Source: a virus
Direction: 5' to 3' (one strand)
Length of the DNA stretch: 22,662 bases
Virus record (IMG/VR): IMGVR_UViG_3300005527_000320
Span: 1-22,662 of that record
Positions 8,742-15,653 of this stretch are shown here, piece by piece; within the stretch, counting starts at the first letter, position 1, and every line of letters begins with the position of its first letter. The notes beneath the pieces are model-generated. The model did no database searches, was not told where the DNA came from, and saw only the letters and a program-made list of their open reading frames with translations. The position numbers were made by a program, and so were the translations under genes.

Positions 8742-9213
8742 CAAACGACATCTTCTGTGTTGTGTAGGGTGTATAGATTGCACTGTTAGCACCGTGCTCT
8801 GCACATTCTACACTTTCACACCAGCAGCGTCCGTTGGTTTTTGCACGAACTAGTTCGTCAGCAAACTTCCACGCATGATATGCAAAACGTTCTGCACCTA
8901 CACCGTCAAACACACGGATCTCTGCTAGATCCAATGCTTCAAGTTCACGGAACTTCTCAATATGAGGATCGTCGACATCCAGTGCTACTTTATGATCAAA
9001 GTTGTCTTCAAGCCATGCTTTAAGCGGTTTAAGTCCACCAAAGTCTACTGCCCAGTTTTTGTTGTCTAGTTCACTGCATCCAAATGTAAATTTAAACTGT
9101 AAACTATAACCATGCAGCAAATGGCAATGTGAATGATCTGCGTTAGGTTGACGGAACACTGCACTCAAACCAATGTTGTGTCCGTATGTTTTTGTACTAT
9201 AATATTTTCCCAT
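8725..9213 (-). CDS. queD: QueD/PTPS-like 6-carboxytetrahydropterin synthase homologue
   Basis: 162-residue T-fold protein of the PTPS/QueD family, which converts dihydroneopterin triphosphate toward 6-carboxytetrahydropterin (queuosine/7-deazaguanine route). Visible motifs: C30 in HCHLLHGYSL (catalytic Cys position), VDFGGLKPLKAWLEDNFDH with D73-H74 (catalytic Asp/His), GAERFA with E108, and EHGANSAIY near the C-terminus. Odd points: the first zinc-binding His of the usual SAAH motif is Phe here (SAVFRQ, F20) and the usual HGH is HGY (Y36), so two of three classical zinc ligands are missing; nearby extra His (HSHCH) and a Cys-rich tail (CWCESVEC) are present. This may be a divergent subfamily. 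Start ATG 9213 follows GAGGAAA. No other queuosine or 7-deazaguanine genes are in the window. Confidence 0.82.
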   Translation of the reverse strand: MGKYYSTKTYGHNIGLSAVFRQPNADHSHCHLLHGYSLQFKFTFGCSELDNKNWAVDFGGLKPLKAWLEDNFDHKVALDVDDPHIEKFRELEALDLAEIRVFDGVGAERFAYHAWKFADELVRAKTNGRCWCESVECAEHGANSAIYTPYTTQKMSFDETVD

Positions 9214-9220
9214 AATTTTT

Positions 9221-9235
9221 CCTCGTTGGGTGAGG
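9221..9235 (-). promoter_or_regulatory. Leader hairpin that covers the queD-like Shine-Dalgarno
   Basis: On the minus strand CCTC and GAGG pair around a 7-nt loop; GAGG is the ribosome-binding site 8-10 nt before the ATG at 9213. Just upstream is a second small hairpin (9254-9264, GGG/CCC stem). Possible translational control; no known preQ1 riboswitch consensus recognised. Confidence 0.35.
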
Positions 9236-9280
9236 GGGCGGAATGTTTTAAGTGGGTCGATCCCTATATAGTCCACTGTA

Positions 9281-9598
9281 TTACTTATCATCGACTGATG
9301 TTAGTTGTTGAGAATCTAAAATAGCTCTACGCATGTCTTTGACTTCTTGAATAACTATTTCGATTTCATTAGTTGACTTGGTTAACACTTTTGCAAGATA
9401 TATGATGTTTTTCATTGTCCACCACCACCAAGTAATTGCAGTTACAATGTATAAACTCAATGCAATATAAAATAGAATCTGAAGTTCAACAACATCTAAT
9501 CTATAAAATAATAGCAAAATTGCAGTCGAAACTATAGGAAGCATTACGGCTGCACGATTCCACCAAATAATTTCTTTTTCAATTTTTTCTAAATCCAT
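9281..9598 (-). CDS. Small two-helix membrane protein
   Basis: 105 residues beginning MDLEKIEKEIIWWNRAAVML. Two hydrophobic segments, about residues 15-33 (AAVMLPIVSTAILLLF) and 40-62 (LQILFYIALSLYIVTAITW), are separated by a short charged turn, giving a helical hairpin. The C-terminal 40 residues are charged (STNEIEIVIQEVKDMRRAI) and probably helical or coiled-coil, likely cytoplasmic. There is no Shine-Dalgarno; an AATAAATA late motif is 7 nt before ATG. No family recognised. A role at the host membrane (for example superinfection or lysis timing) is possible but unsupported. Confidence 0.75.
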   Translation of the reverse strand: MDLEKIEKEIIWWNRAAVMLPIVSTAILLLFYRLDVVELQILFYIALSLYIVTAITWWWWTMKNIIYLAKVLTKSTNEIEIVIQEVKDMRRAILDSQQLTSVDDK

Positions 9599-9605
9599 TG
9601 TACAA

Positions 9606-9613
9606 TATTTATT
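9606..9613 (-). promoter_or_regulatory. Late promoter octamer AATAAATA close to start codon
   Basis: Minus-strand AATAAATA, 7 nt upstream of the ATG at 9598 of the membrane protein and just before the stop codon of the upstream gene. No Shine-Dalgarno lies between. Confidence 0.55.
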
Positions 9614-9616
9614 TTA

Positions 9617-9910
9617 CTACTGTTTCTCTAAATAGTCTACGTTTATTACACGTTCATATACAAACGATCTCCAGCCGTTGGCATTAACGTCCCACACTGT
9701 AATAGTGCCAGGTTTGCCATCTTTTACACCCTTAGGATGATTTACTTCAGGAATGTGCAATAGATTTTTTGTACAGGTCATTACACGTTCGTCACCATCT
9801 AATTTTTTGAAGGTGACTACAACTGTGTTTTCTTGTAAAACTTCAACCAACTTTTCCTCTGTTGGAATATTTTTAATTTTTGCTATTGTATCTTTTACTA
9901 TATTCGTCAT
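9617..9910 (-). CDS. WYL_2/SH3-like small phage protein (DUF2693 type)
   Basis: 97 residues from MTNIVKDTIAKI (ATG 9910). The central and C-terminal pattern (VVVTFKKLDGDERVMTCTK, then ITVWDVNANGWRSFVYERV) matches the small beta-barrel family first called DUF2693 and now WYL_2, common in T4-like cyanophages and other marine myoviruses. The beta strands and the late W-D-x-x-x-x-GWR-F motif are characteristic. The function is not known; SH3/Sm-like folds often bind nucleic acid or ligands. It overlaps the end of the SGNH-like gene by 38 bp; an upstream TTG extension would overlap more and is not favoured. Family call from memory, fairly confident. Confidence 0.75.
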   Translation of the reverse strand: MTNIVKDTIAKIKNIPTEEKLVEVLQENTVVVTFKKLDGDERVMTCTKNLLHIPEVNHPKGVKDGKPGTITVWDVNANGWRSFVYERVINVDYLEKQ

Positions 9911-10598
9911 AGAACATTTTTCCAATTAACTTGTGTGTTTCGATTCCTGGGTGGCTTAGATCTCTAGCACTTTTGCAGTTACAAACTTCATAGTTATCTT
10001 CAAAATCAAGGTCAACAATTTCTATATTGTTTTCATAACAGATATGTTTTATTGCTAACATATGCACTTGACGAAATTTATCAAGAGATTCATCGTTTAA
10101 CAGATATTTTTTAATATTGTTAGAGTGGTCTGTCCACCATGCTACCGGTGTCCATATAGACTCAACAGTATTGTAAACTTCGTATCTTTCTTTTGAAGGT
10201 ATAAACATAAAAATTCTTTTTACTTTCATACCTTCGTTTAAAAGTCCAGTTAAAGATCTATAGCACCCTCCTAAACTGCCACCAGGTATACCTGCATTAT
10301 AAAATGGTTCAGAGAAGTGCTTTTTTAAATGATTGTACCAAACATCTTGTTCGTTAACTCCAATTCCAAACGTATTACTACAACCTAACGCCAAATTGTA
10401 GTAATCATCGGAGAAGTCTGCGTCATTTCTAAAACCATACTTGTCAGTTTTATACATTATATTCTTACCAGTCCATCCCAACTTTTTTAAAAGTTCAGGG
10501 TTTAATTTTAAGTTTTTTTTAAAATTTTCTCGTGAGTCGGACGGCAGCCAATCCGACTCGAAATTTGTAGGTAATTTATTGTTAAAATTTGTATTCAT
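9873..10598 (-). CDS. SGNH/GDSL hydrolase-like protein
   Basis: 241 residues. The pattern fits the SGNH fold: block I LALGCSNTFGIGV with candidate nucleophile S74, a Gly-rich block NAGIPGGSLGG (about 101-111) as the second oxyanion element, and a C-terminal DLSHPG with D213 and H216 as the remaining catalytic pair. These enzymes cleave esters of lipids, sugars or acylated glycans. The first ~60 residues (DKYGFRND) resemble the N-terminal extension seen in similar marine phage proteins. The start overlaps the ClpP stop as TAATG, so it is probably translated by coupling. A second SGNH-like gene lies at 17224-17937. Catalytic activity is inferred from motifs only. Confidence 0.68.
   Translation of the reverse strand: MNTNFNNKLPTNFESDWLPSDSRENFKKNLKLNPELLKKLGWTGKNIMYKTDKYGFRNDADFSDDYYNLALGCSNTFGIGVNEQDVWYNHLKKHFSEPFYNAGIPGGSLGGCYRSLTGLLNEGMKVKRIFMFIPSKERYEVYNTVESIWTPVAWWTDHSNNIKKYLLNDESLDKFRQVHMLAIKHICYENNIEIVDLDFEDNYEVCNCKSARDLSHPGIETHKLIGKMFYDEYSKRYNSKN
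10534..10559. repeat. Perfect 8-bp inverted repeat in SGNH-like N-terminus
   Basis: GAGTCGGA (10534-10541) and TCCGACTC (10552-10559) can form a stable hairpin 40-65 nt after the start codon of the SGNH-like gene, close behind the ClpP end. No U-run follows. Confidence 0.6.
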
Positions 10599-11215
10599 TA
10601 TCTTTTTTCAACAACCTTATCGGCCAACCCATATTCTACTGCTTCTTCTGCTGATAGGAATGTGTCAAACTTCATGGTGTCGAACATGTCTCCGTAGGTC
10701 TTGCCTTTTGCATTGTGTTTTACATACAGTTCTGTAAGACGCTGGTTAATGCGTTGGCTCTCTTCAAAACTACGACGAGCATCTTCAAACTGTAGTTCTT
10801 GCACGTGAACACTACCGCGTGTTCCTGGTGTACCCGAACTTACACGGTGAATCATTGTACGTGATTGAGGCAATACATAACGCTTGCCTGCTGCACCTGC
10901 TTGTGCAAGAAAACTGCCCATGCTAGCGGCTTGACCCATAACAATAGTGCTAACGTCTGGTTTGATAAACTGCATGGTATCGTAGATAGCAAGACCAGCA
11001 GTAACCAGTCCGCCTGGGCTATTGATGTAAAGATTGATGTCTTTTTCAGCATCTACACTTTCAAGAAACAGCATTTGTGCTACAACAAGATTGGCCATGT
11101 TGTCTTCAACTGGTCCGTTGAGCATGATAATGCGATCTTTAAGCAAACGGCTATAGATGTCGTAAGAACGTTCGCCGCGTGATTCTTGTTCGATTACGAT
11201 AGGTACTAGTGGCAT
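10598..11215 (-). CDS. clpP: ClpP-like serine protease subunit
   Basis: 205-residue ClpP peptidase, the barrel that degrades proteins fed by ClpX/ClpA-type unfoldases. The triad is complete: S98 in [13 protein letters not shown]123 in MIHRVSSG, D179 in [29 protein letters not shown] and the C-terminal [12 protein letters not shown] are also diagnostic. The protein begins [20 protein letters not shown], which corresponds to the mature N-terminus of bacterial ClpP (ALVPMVIEQ...), so the usual propeptide is absent and no self-processing is needed. Start is preceded by AAAGGAAA; it follows the 395-residue gene by 14 nt. No unfoldase is encoded here, so it would work with host ClpX/ClpA or mix with host ClpP; T4 phages have a separate prohead protease, so a head-maturation role is only one option. 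Confidence 0.95.
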   Translation of the reverse strand: MPLVPIVIEQESRGERSYDIYSRLLKDRIIMLNGPVEDNMANLVVAQMLFLESVDAEKDINLYINSPGGLVTAGLAIYDTMQFIKPDVSTIVMGQAASMGSFLAQAGAAGKRYVLPQSRTMIHRVSSGTPGTRGSVHVQELQFEDARRSFEESQRINQRLTELYVKHNAKGKTYGDMFDTMKFDTFLSAEEAVEYGLADKVVEKR

Positions 11216-11229
11216 TGTATTTCCTTTTA

Positions 11230-12417
11230 TTATAGTGCTTTTAGTAGAATAGTGTCTTCGTTGATACGTCCGCTGAGTTTAGTGTCAGTGGTTTTAATTT
11301 CGTCTAAGAAACGACGCAACTTGATCTTGCCTGCTGCCTTAAATTCTTTCAGTGTTTCTTCGGGCTTGCGAAGTGTCTTTTGCACACTTTTTTCTTCGTC
11401 GTAACCAATAAGAGCACTGCCCTTAACAGTCATTACGCTAGCATCTTCAGCAGCAACATACTTGCCAAGTTTGCGTGTCTTGATGTTGAATACCCAGATT
11501 TCTGCGGCTCCAATCAAGTCCAGCGGGTTAACACTTGCAAGTTGATACTTTTCGTCCATTGCTTTGAATTTCAACTTAGCAACGATCTTGTCCTTGCTAG
11601 GTGCTTTCTTCACACGCGGCTTACGAGTTGCTTTACTGGTGTCAATAACCAGCATACAAGCGCCTACAAGCGTCTCTAGTGCAGTTAGGTATGCTTGTGC
11701 ATCTTTTTTACTAAGGTGGCTGTAGCCTTCGCGCAATTGCTGTGCCATATCCTTTTCACGCTCGTCTTTGATCTTGGCAATGGTTTGCGGAGTAGGCAAG
11801 TTCTGAATCAAACGTACTTCTTCAAGTTCGCTTTGATAGTTAGACATGATCTTACGTGCATGAGCCTGCGTCACTTTATACTTTGCAAAGTGAGCAGTAA
11901 AGTCAAATCCTTTAGGATCAAAGGTTGTCTTATCCGTAACAAAACCTTCCAGCCACGCTTCGATGTCTTCCATTGCTTCTGCGGCTTGATCAGCAATACG
12001 TTCTTGAATTGTAGGCACAGGTGCAGAGGATTTAGCCGTCTTTTCTGCTGCACGATCCTTTTTAGCAACCTCTTTGCCTTCTTCGATAAGACCGTCAAGA
12101 TAACGTTTAAAACCGTTAACATAATCTGTAGGAGGAGCAAGATTATTCAGCAGCCAGTGTGCAGTGATTGCCCAATGACTGTAATTAGCCGTCTTCCATT
12201 CTGGCAAACGGTTAATGTGTGCAGCATCAGTCTTAGGAAGAAATCTCTTCACGTATTCTTTGATCTTATTGCTCCATTCGCGGCTTTCAATTTCGTAATG
12301 AACGAAATGCTTTGCCTTCCAGAATGTGTCAGTTGGAGCAAGTGCAAAGCCACTAAGACGACGAGTTGCACGAACAGTTGCTTTTTTCTTGGGTTTAAGA
12401 GCGGTAGTACGAGCCAT
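11230..12417 (-). CDS. 395-residue conserved-looking phage protein, unknown function
   Basis: Begins [20 protein letters not shown], a very basic N-terminus, and is Lys-rich throughout. The middle (about residues 110-290) is charged and helical, with Ala-rich amphipathic stretches ([20 protein letters not shown]). A second basic patch ([19 protein letters not shown]) precedes a C-terminal part with beta character ([20 protein letters not shown], then [20 protein letters not shown]). No signal peptide or membrane segment. Basic patches would suit DNA or RNA binding. It has its own near-consensus promoter (TTGACA, 17 bp, TATATT) and a GAGGAGAT ribosome site, so it is probably an early gene and may also transcribe clpP, 14 nt downstream. 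I do not recognise the family. Confidence 0.85.
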   Translation of the reverse strand: MARTTALKPKKKATVRATRRLSGFALAPTDTFWKAKHFVHYEIESREWSNKIKEYVKRFLPKTDAAHINRLPEWKTANYSHWAITAHWLLNNLAPPTDYVNGFKRYLDGLIEEGKEVAKKDRAAEKTAKSSAPVPTIQERIADQAAEAMEDIEAWLEGFVTDKTTFDPKGFDFTAHFAKYKVTQAHARKIMSNYQSELEEVRLIQNLPTPQTIAKIKDEREKDMAQQLREGYSHLSKKDAQAYLTALETLVGACMLVIDTSKATRKPRVKKAPSKDKIVAKLKFKAMDEKYQLASVNPLDLIGAAEIWVFNIKTRKLGKYVAAEDASVMTVKGSALIGYDEEKSVQKTLRKPEETLKEFKAAGKIKLRRFLDEIKTTDTKLSGRINEDTILLKAL

Positions 12418-12440
12418 GTAGATCTCCTCTGTGTTTATAA

Positions 12441-12469
12441 AATATACGACACTATACAGTAAATGTCAA
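12441..12469 (-). promoter_or_regulatory. Sigma-70 early promoter before 395-aa gene
   Basis: Minus strand: TTGACA at 12464-12469, 17-bp spacer, TATATT at 12441-12446. The -35 box overlaps the stop codon of the gene at 12466-12726. A leader of about 20 nt with GAGGAGAT leads to ATG 12417. Confidence 0.8.
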
Positions 12470-12726
12470 CCGCCGTATTTAATCCTATAGAAGGTTTCAT
12501 ACTTGCCATCAAGTTCAAATCCTACTACATATGTAGTCATGAATGTTGCAGCATTGGCATAATTTTCTAACACTTTTACTTCCGTTGCGTGATCTGCTAG
12601 ATACTTGAACCATTCCATGGTTCTGTATGCGTTGTCTAGTGTTTTGTCAAGTTCGACACTGTTTAATATTTGTCCACGCATACTCGAGCCGTGATAGCCT
12701 TCTACATCAAACGGCACTTTAATCAT
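12466..12726 (-). CDS. Small protein, unknown (86 aa)
   Basis: 86 residues beginning MIKVPFDVEGYHGSS and ending TFYRIKYGG. Contains a helical middle (LDNAYRTMEWFKYLADHATE) and a beta-rich end (TTYVVGFELDGKYETFYRIK). The start overlaps the upstream stop by 8 bp (ATGATTAA), which supports coupled translation in the ligase gene cluster. Its stop is embedded in the -35 box of the next promoter. No family recognised. Confidence 0.75.
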   Translation of the reverse strand: MIKVPFDVEGYHGSSMRGQILNSVELDKTLDNAYRTMEWFKYLADHATEVKVLENYANAATFMTTYVVGFELDGKYETFYRIKYGG

Positions 12727-13096
12727 ACTGACTATCTACTAATTTTAATAGCATTTGATACCTTTCGTAAGCAATTTTTGCTGCGGGATTGTTGTTACGA
12801 ATACGTAATTCTTTTTCGTGACCGTCAACAATCGATTTAGCATAACCAGAATAATGATGAGTATCTCTCCAGTTTAGTTGTTCCTCCCAGTATTTTTCCA
12901 TGCCAATCAGTGTTTCGAAGTCACGCTTGGGCATGTCAATTTGAACACTGGGTTCGTATTCGAAGTCGAGATCAAACGGTTCGTAATTAGGGGTTAGAGA
13001 GTCCATGCTCATACGCTTGGGCACAGCATAGCGTCTATGCCCAGGTTGTACGTGAGCACGGTACTTTTTCTTAAAATGTTCTACTTCATCTGTCAT
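12719..13096 (-). CDS. Protein of unknown function (125 aa)
   Basis: 125 hydrophilic residues starting MTDEVEHFKKKYRAHVQPGH. Tyr- and acidic-rich middle (NYEPFDLDFEYEPSVQIDMP) followed by a likely helical C-terminal half (RDFETLIGMEKYWEEQLNW, then NNNPAAKIAYERYQMLLKLV). The NPAAKxAYExYQMLLKL ending resembles a short tail motif seen in small phage proteins, but no family can be named. It overlaps its upstream neighbour by 11 bp and its downstream neighbour by 8 bp, as expected for a compact phage operon led by DNA ligase. Confidence 0.75.
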   Translation of the reverse strand: MTDEVEHFKKKYRAHVQPGHRRYAVPKRMSMDSLTPNYEPFDLDFEYEPSVQIDMPKRDFETLIGMEKYWEEQLNWRDTHHYSGYAKSIVDGHEKELRIRNNNPAAKIAYERYQMLLKLVDSQYD

Positions 13097-13358
13097 TAAC
13101 TAATGTTCCGTATTTCATAGCAAATATGCTGCCGTATTTGGTGTTGTTAGGCACAAAGAAAACATTGTGGTAAGTTTCGTAAGAATCAACTGCACGGCCA
13201 AATTTATCCACTACTGGTACTTCTTCAAAGTAGAGTTTTTGTACTGCTTTACGAGCAAGTGCAGTGTCAATACCCAATACTGCGACGGCAGCAAATGGAC
13301 TAGACTCCGGCGGAGGATGCCCAATATGTCCCATAATTCTACCAAGTTTGTAGATCAC
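13086..13358 (-). CDS. Protein of unknown function with GTG start (90 aa)
   Basis: 90 residues read from GTG at 13358 (MIYKLGRIMGHIGHPPPES). The GTG overlaps the ligase stop as GTGA, and GGAG stands 7 nt upstream within the ligase end, so this start is better supported than the internal ATG (MGHIGHPPPE). The C-terminal part (YETYHNVFFVPNNTKYGSIF) is beta-rich; the middle (GIDTALARKAVQKLYFEEVP) is helical. No family recognised. Confidence 0.7.
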   Translation of the reverse strand: MIYKLGRIMGHIGHPPPESSPFAAVAVLGIDTALARKAVQKLYFEEVPVVDKFGRAVDSYETYHNVFFVPNNTKYGSIFAMKYGTLVNDR

Positions 13359-14680
13359 AGTTTTTCTCCAGGTGCAAATCCACGGAATGTTTTGAAACGT
13401 GGAAAACGTAGGCTGTAGGTGCCATCTTGATTCTGTGTTACTGCATCAGCCCTAACTTCCACAAGAGATCCAGCAAGACTATCACGGTCAGCCCAAAAAG
13501 CAATACGCTGCTCGTCTGTGAGACCGCTACCAACATTGACCCTAATATCTTTCCCGTCATCCTGCCCAGCGCATACCAAAGCCCCGAGTCTTCCTGTGTT
13601 TTTTCCTGTGCCTTCTTCATAGCCAACAATCTCCAGTGTTACTTCGATAAACGGTTTTGCTTTAAGCCAACTTGCACTGCGCTTGCACTCGTAAGGTGCA
13701 TCAACGTCTTTGATCATCACACCTTCATACCCACCGTCTACAGCCGCCTTATTAAGTGCTACAAAGCGTAGGTAGCCTTCTGCGGTATCCAGGTCTACAG
13801 TTTCCCAACCCAGTGCTGTAACGTGCTGTAGCGTGTTTGCGTGGTCTTCAACCCAATGACTGACCATTTCACTGCGAACACTTTGGTTAAAACTATAAAC
13901 TTTGTTCTTAAAATTACCCAGCGGAATAATGTCAAACAAGTTCAACACTGCATCCTTTGCATCGACATCTTTCTTACGCTGCACTTGACGCATAAGATCT
14001 TGAAAACTAGCACTCATAATTTCGCCATCAAGTACCAACGGATACGGTGCAGGATGATCTTTCAACACAGCACGAATTTCTTCAATGATGTGATCAAAGT
14101 TATGAAACTGTTTGCCATTACGACTAAACATTTCAATGCTTTTACCGTGTACATCATTGATAACAACGAGCACACGAACGCCGTCTAGTTTAACTTCAAT
14201 CTGTTTCTTGCCACGCATTTTATCTTCGTGGTTAGCACTGTCGTGAGCAAGTTGGCATTCAAATACCGGCACTTGATACTCAGGGTGTTTTTTACACACT
14301 TTGTTAACAGTTTTTTCGCTCATGCCACAACGCAGGTCTTTGATAAGAATACGACGATACCAATCATTCCACTGTCGCTGTGTAGCAACGTTCATTGCTA
14401 GTTCGATAGCATCACGTGCAGCATGACCTGTTAAGTTTCGATACTGCAAATCTTGGGCAAGTTTCAGGAAAACAGTCCACGGTAGCCCTTGGCCTGCATC
14501 CGCGTTTTTAAATGGCACCTGCTTGACACCGTATGTGATCAATGGGTCCAGTGCCATTCTAACACCTTCAAAAAACTCGTCAAGACCTTCTGCAACTGCT
14601 GCCGCTAGAATTGCTTCTTTGTCCAGTCGGCTGTTGTGATTTTCAAGGTTGCGAATAATCACGTCTGGTTGTGTACGCAT
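13355..14680 (-). CDS. ATP-dependent DNA ligase
   Basis: 441 residues, close to T4 gp30 in size and domain order. N-terminal helical domain (about 1-150) precedes the nucleotidyltransferase core: motif I EVKLDGVRV with adenylated K164, motif III SRNGK (186-190), DGE (218-220) in VLDGEI, NLFDIIPL (about 247-254), motif IV YEGVMIKD (318-325), motif V SWLKAKPF (337-344). The OB-fold domain follows (VTLEIVGYEEGTGKNTGR, about 348-365). It seals nicks in replication and repair. Start ATG 14680 follows AAAGGAG; a near-consensus sigma-70 promoter lies just upstream, so it is early. It leads an overlapping run of four genes. Appears complete. Confidence 0.95.
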   Translation of the reverse strand: MRTQPDVIIRNLENHNSRLDKEAILAAAVAEGLDEFFEGVRMALDPLITYGVKQVPFKNADAGQGLPWTVFLKLAQDLQYRNLTGHAARDAIELAMNVATQRQWNDWYRRILIKDLRCGMSEKTVNKVCKKHPEYQVPVFECQLAHDSANHEDKMRGKKQIEVKLDGVRVLVVINDVHGKSIEMFSRNGKQFHNFDHIIEEIRAVLKDHPAPYPLVLDGEIMSASFQDLMRQVQRKKDVDAKDAVLNLFDIIPLGNFKNKVYSFNQSVRSEMVSHWVEDHANTLQHVTALGWETVDLDTAEGYLRFVALNKAAVDGGYEGVMIKDVDAPYECKRSASWLKAKPFIEVTLEIVGYEEGTGKNTGRLGALVCAGQDDGKDIRVNVGSGLTDEQRIAFWADRDSLAGSLVEVRADAVTQNQDGTYSLRFPRFKTFRGFAPGEKL

Positions 14681-14702
14681 GGAAACTCCTTTGGTTAGTT
14701 TG

Positions 14703-14730
14703 ATTATAACTTAAACGATATTTTAGTCAA
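14703..14730 (-). promoter_or_regulatory. Sigma-70 early promoter before DNA ligase
   Basis: Minus strand: TTGACT at 14725-14730, 16-bp spacer, perfect TATAAT at 14703-14708, about 23 nt before ligase ATG. It begins immediately after the terminator stem at 14734-14757, giving a clean unit boundary. Confidence 0.82.
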
Positions 14731-14733
14731 GAG

Positions 14734-14757
14734 AAAAGGCACCCTAGGGTGCCTTTT
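14734..14757 (-). terminator. Intrinsic terminator after tRNA-Leu(UAA)
   Basis: A perfect 24-bp palindrome, AAAAGGCACCCT/AGGGTGCCTTTT, with TTTT on either strand, so it can act both ways. It closes the tRNA/ncRNA unit 14 nt after the CCA end of tRNA-Leu(UAA) and separates it from the ligase promoter. Confidence 0.85.
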
Positions 14758-14770
14758 GTATCTGTTGCGT

Positions 14771-14854
14771 TGGTGCCCACTGCCGGACTCGAACCGGCAC
14801 TCCAGAGGAAGCAAATTTTAAGTCTGCCGCGGCTACCAATTTCACCAAGCGGGC
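14771..14854 (-). tRNA. tRNA-Leu (UAA), CCA encoded
   Basis: Class II tRNA: acceptor GCCCGCT/AGTGGGC, discriminator A and encoded CCA; anticodon loop CTTAAAA gives UAA; long variable arm (CCTCTGGAGT region); T-loop TTCGAGT within GCCGG/CCGGC. Confidence 0.95.
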
Positions 14855-14857
14855 ATT

Positions 14858-15253
14858 TTATTTTTTATACTTATCACCGGTAACTTGACCGGCACTCATT
14901 ATAATAACTGGAATACGTTTAATATTCATTTCACGAAATGCAAAGTAACGATGATGTCCATCAATTACTTGATAAGTGTTTTCTCGTGGAATTCTTCTTA
15001 CTAGTATTGGAGGTATCTTGCTGATATCTCGTTTTATCTGTTTTTTAATACTGTTTATATTTGCTCTAGCATCAACATCTTTAGTATCACCTTTACCGTC
15101 TCCTTCGAATCTAGATCGGATCTGATTCATAGGCATTACAACAACTCGGTTGTATTCGTTTTTAAAATCAGTTACATTGGCACCGACAGTACTGTCACCA
15201 GTTTCAGGATCAACGTCTTTGGTTATTTTTGCTACTACTTCAAATATTTTCAT
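14858..15253 (-). CDS. ParB/Srx-like nuclease-fold protein between two tRNAs
   Basis: 131 residues from MKIFEVVAKITKDV (ATG 15253). C-terminal half has the ParB/sulfiredoxin-like core: PPILVRRI, then YQVIDGHHRYFAFREM (GHHR at 99-102) and RIPVIIM. This motif binds and cleaves nucleotides in ParB-type CTPases and related phage nucleases or kinases; here it lacks a recognisable DNA-binding HTH, so chromosome partitioning is unlikely. The N-terminal part is charged (DFKNEYNRVVVMPMNQIRS). No Shine-Dalgarno; an AATAAATA late motif is 4 nt before ATG, and that motif starts 3 nt past the CCA end of tRNA-Leu(CAA). The gene sits between two tRNA-Leu genes and may be read both from the upstream tRNA unit and from the late motif. 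An in-frame extension upstream lies inside the tRNA and is rejected. Confidence 0.75.
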   Translation of the reverse strand: MKIFEVVAKITKDVDPETGDSTVGANVTDFKNEYNRVVVMPMNQIRSRFEGDGKGDTKDVDARANINSIKKQIKRDISKIPPILVRRIPRENTYQVIDGHHRYFAFREMNIKRIPVIIMSAGQVTGDKYKK

Positions 15254-15257
15254 ATAG

Positions 15258-15265
15258 TATTTATT
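15258..15265 (-). promoter_or_regulatory. Late promoter octamer AATAAATA at start codon
   Basis: Minus-strand AATAAATA, 4 nt upstream of ATG 15253 of the ParB-like gene and directly behind tRNA-Leu(CAA). No Shine-Dalgarno. Confidence 0.55.
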
Positions 15266-15268
15266 ATT

Positions 15269-15352
15269 TGGTGCCCCAGGAGGGACTTGAACCCCCACGC
15301 CTTGCGGCAAAAGATTTTGAATCTTCCGTGGCTACCATTACACCACTAGGGC
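15269..15352 (-). tRNA. tRNA-Leu (CAA), CCA encoded
   Basis: Class II tRNA: acceptor GCCCTAG/CTGGGGC, discriminator A and CCA; anticodon loop TTCAAAA gives CAA; long variable arm TTGCCGCAAGGCG; T-loop TTCAAGT. Confidence 0.94.
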
Positions 15353-15577
15353 AAAGTGTTGTTTAAAGGTGGCATCAGCACTTGTCTAGTACAAATTTAT
15401 CGGGCCCAGCTGCGTTCAAACAACTATGTGTCTGTTTTTACACCTACGTAAGGACTAGAATGTTTTTTATCCTTACTCCTTTAAACAATATAGTAATTAG
15501 CCTAGCAATAACCTATAGCATATCGCCGGGTCGCGGTCGACTCACTTCCCTTACACCCCCAAGGTGCAGGCTAAAAT
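15353..15577 (-). ncRNA. Structured spacer between tRNA-Leu(CAA) and tRNA-Met
   Basis: No credible gene. A perfect 11-bp inverted repeat (15359-15369 with 15478-15488) closes a ~110-nt domain, and a perfect 7-bp repeat (15497-15503 with 15568-15574) closes a second domain whose end lies 3 nt from the CCA end of tRNA-Met. A small AAGGA/TCCTT stem sits inside the first. As it lies between two tRNAs, tRNA processing would release it as a discrete RNA of about 220 nt. No known family recognised. Confidence 0.55.
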
Positions 15578-15653
15578 TGGTTGCGGTGGGCAGGACTCGA
15601 ACCTGCGATTTACTGGTTATGAGCCAGTCGAGATGCCGCTTCTCTACCCCGCA
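15578..15653 (-). tRNA. tRNA-Met (CAU), CCA encoded
   Basis: Anticodon stem ACTGG/CCAGT with loop CTCATAA gives CAU; D-arm GAGA/TCTC; T-arm GCAGG-TTCGAGT-CCTGC; A73 and CCA encoded. The acceptor TGCGGGG pairs with CCACCGCA only if one A bulges. Body resembles initiator tRNA but the anticodon stem lacks the three G-C pairs of initiators, so elongator Met or a lysidine-modified Ile(CAU) are possible. Confidence 0.88.

Noticed and set aside
9214-9280. preQ1 riboswitch ahead of the QueD-like gene
   Set aside because: The leader has hairpins but not the preQ1-I or preQ1-II consensus that I know; kept only as a possible SD-masking hairpin.
11695-12462. Plus-strand 255-codon open frame opposite the 395-residue gene
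   Set aside because: Cys- and Phe-rich shadow with no ribosome site, exactly antisense to a gene having a good promoter, ribosome site and normal composition.
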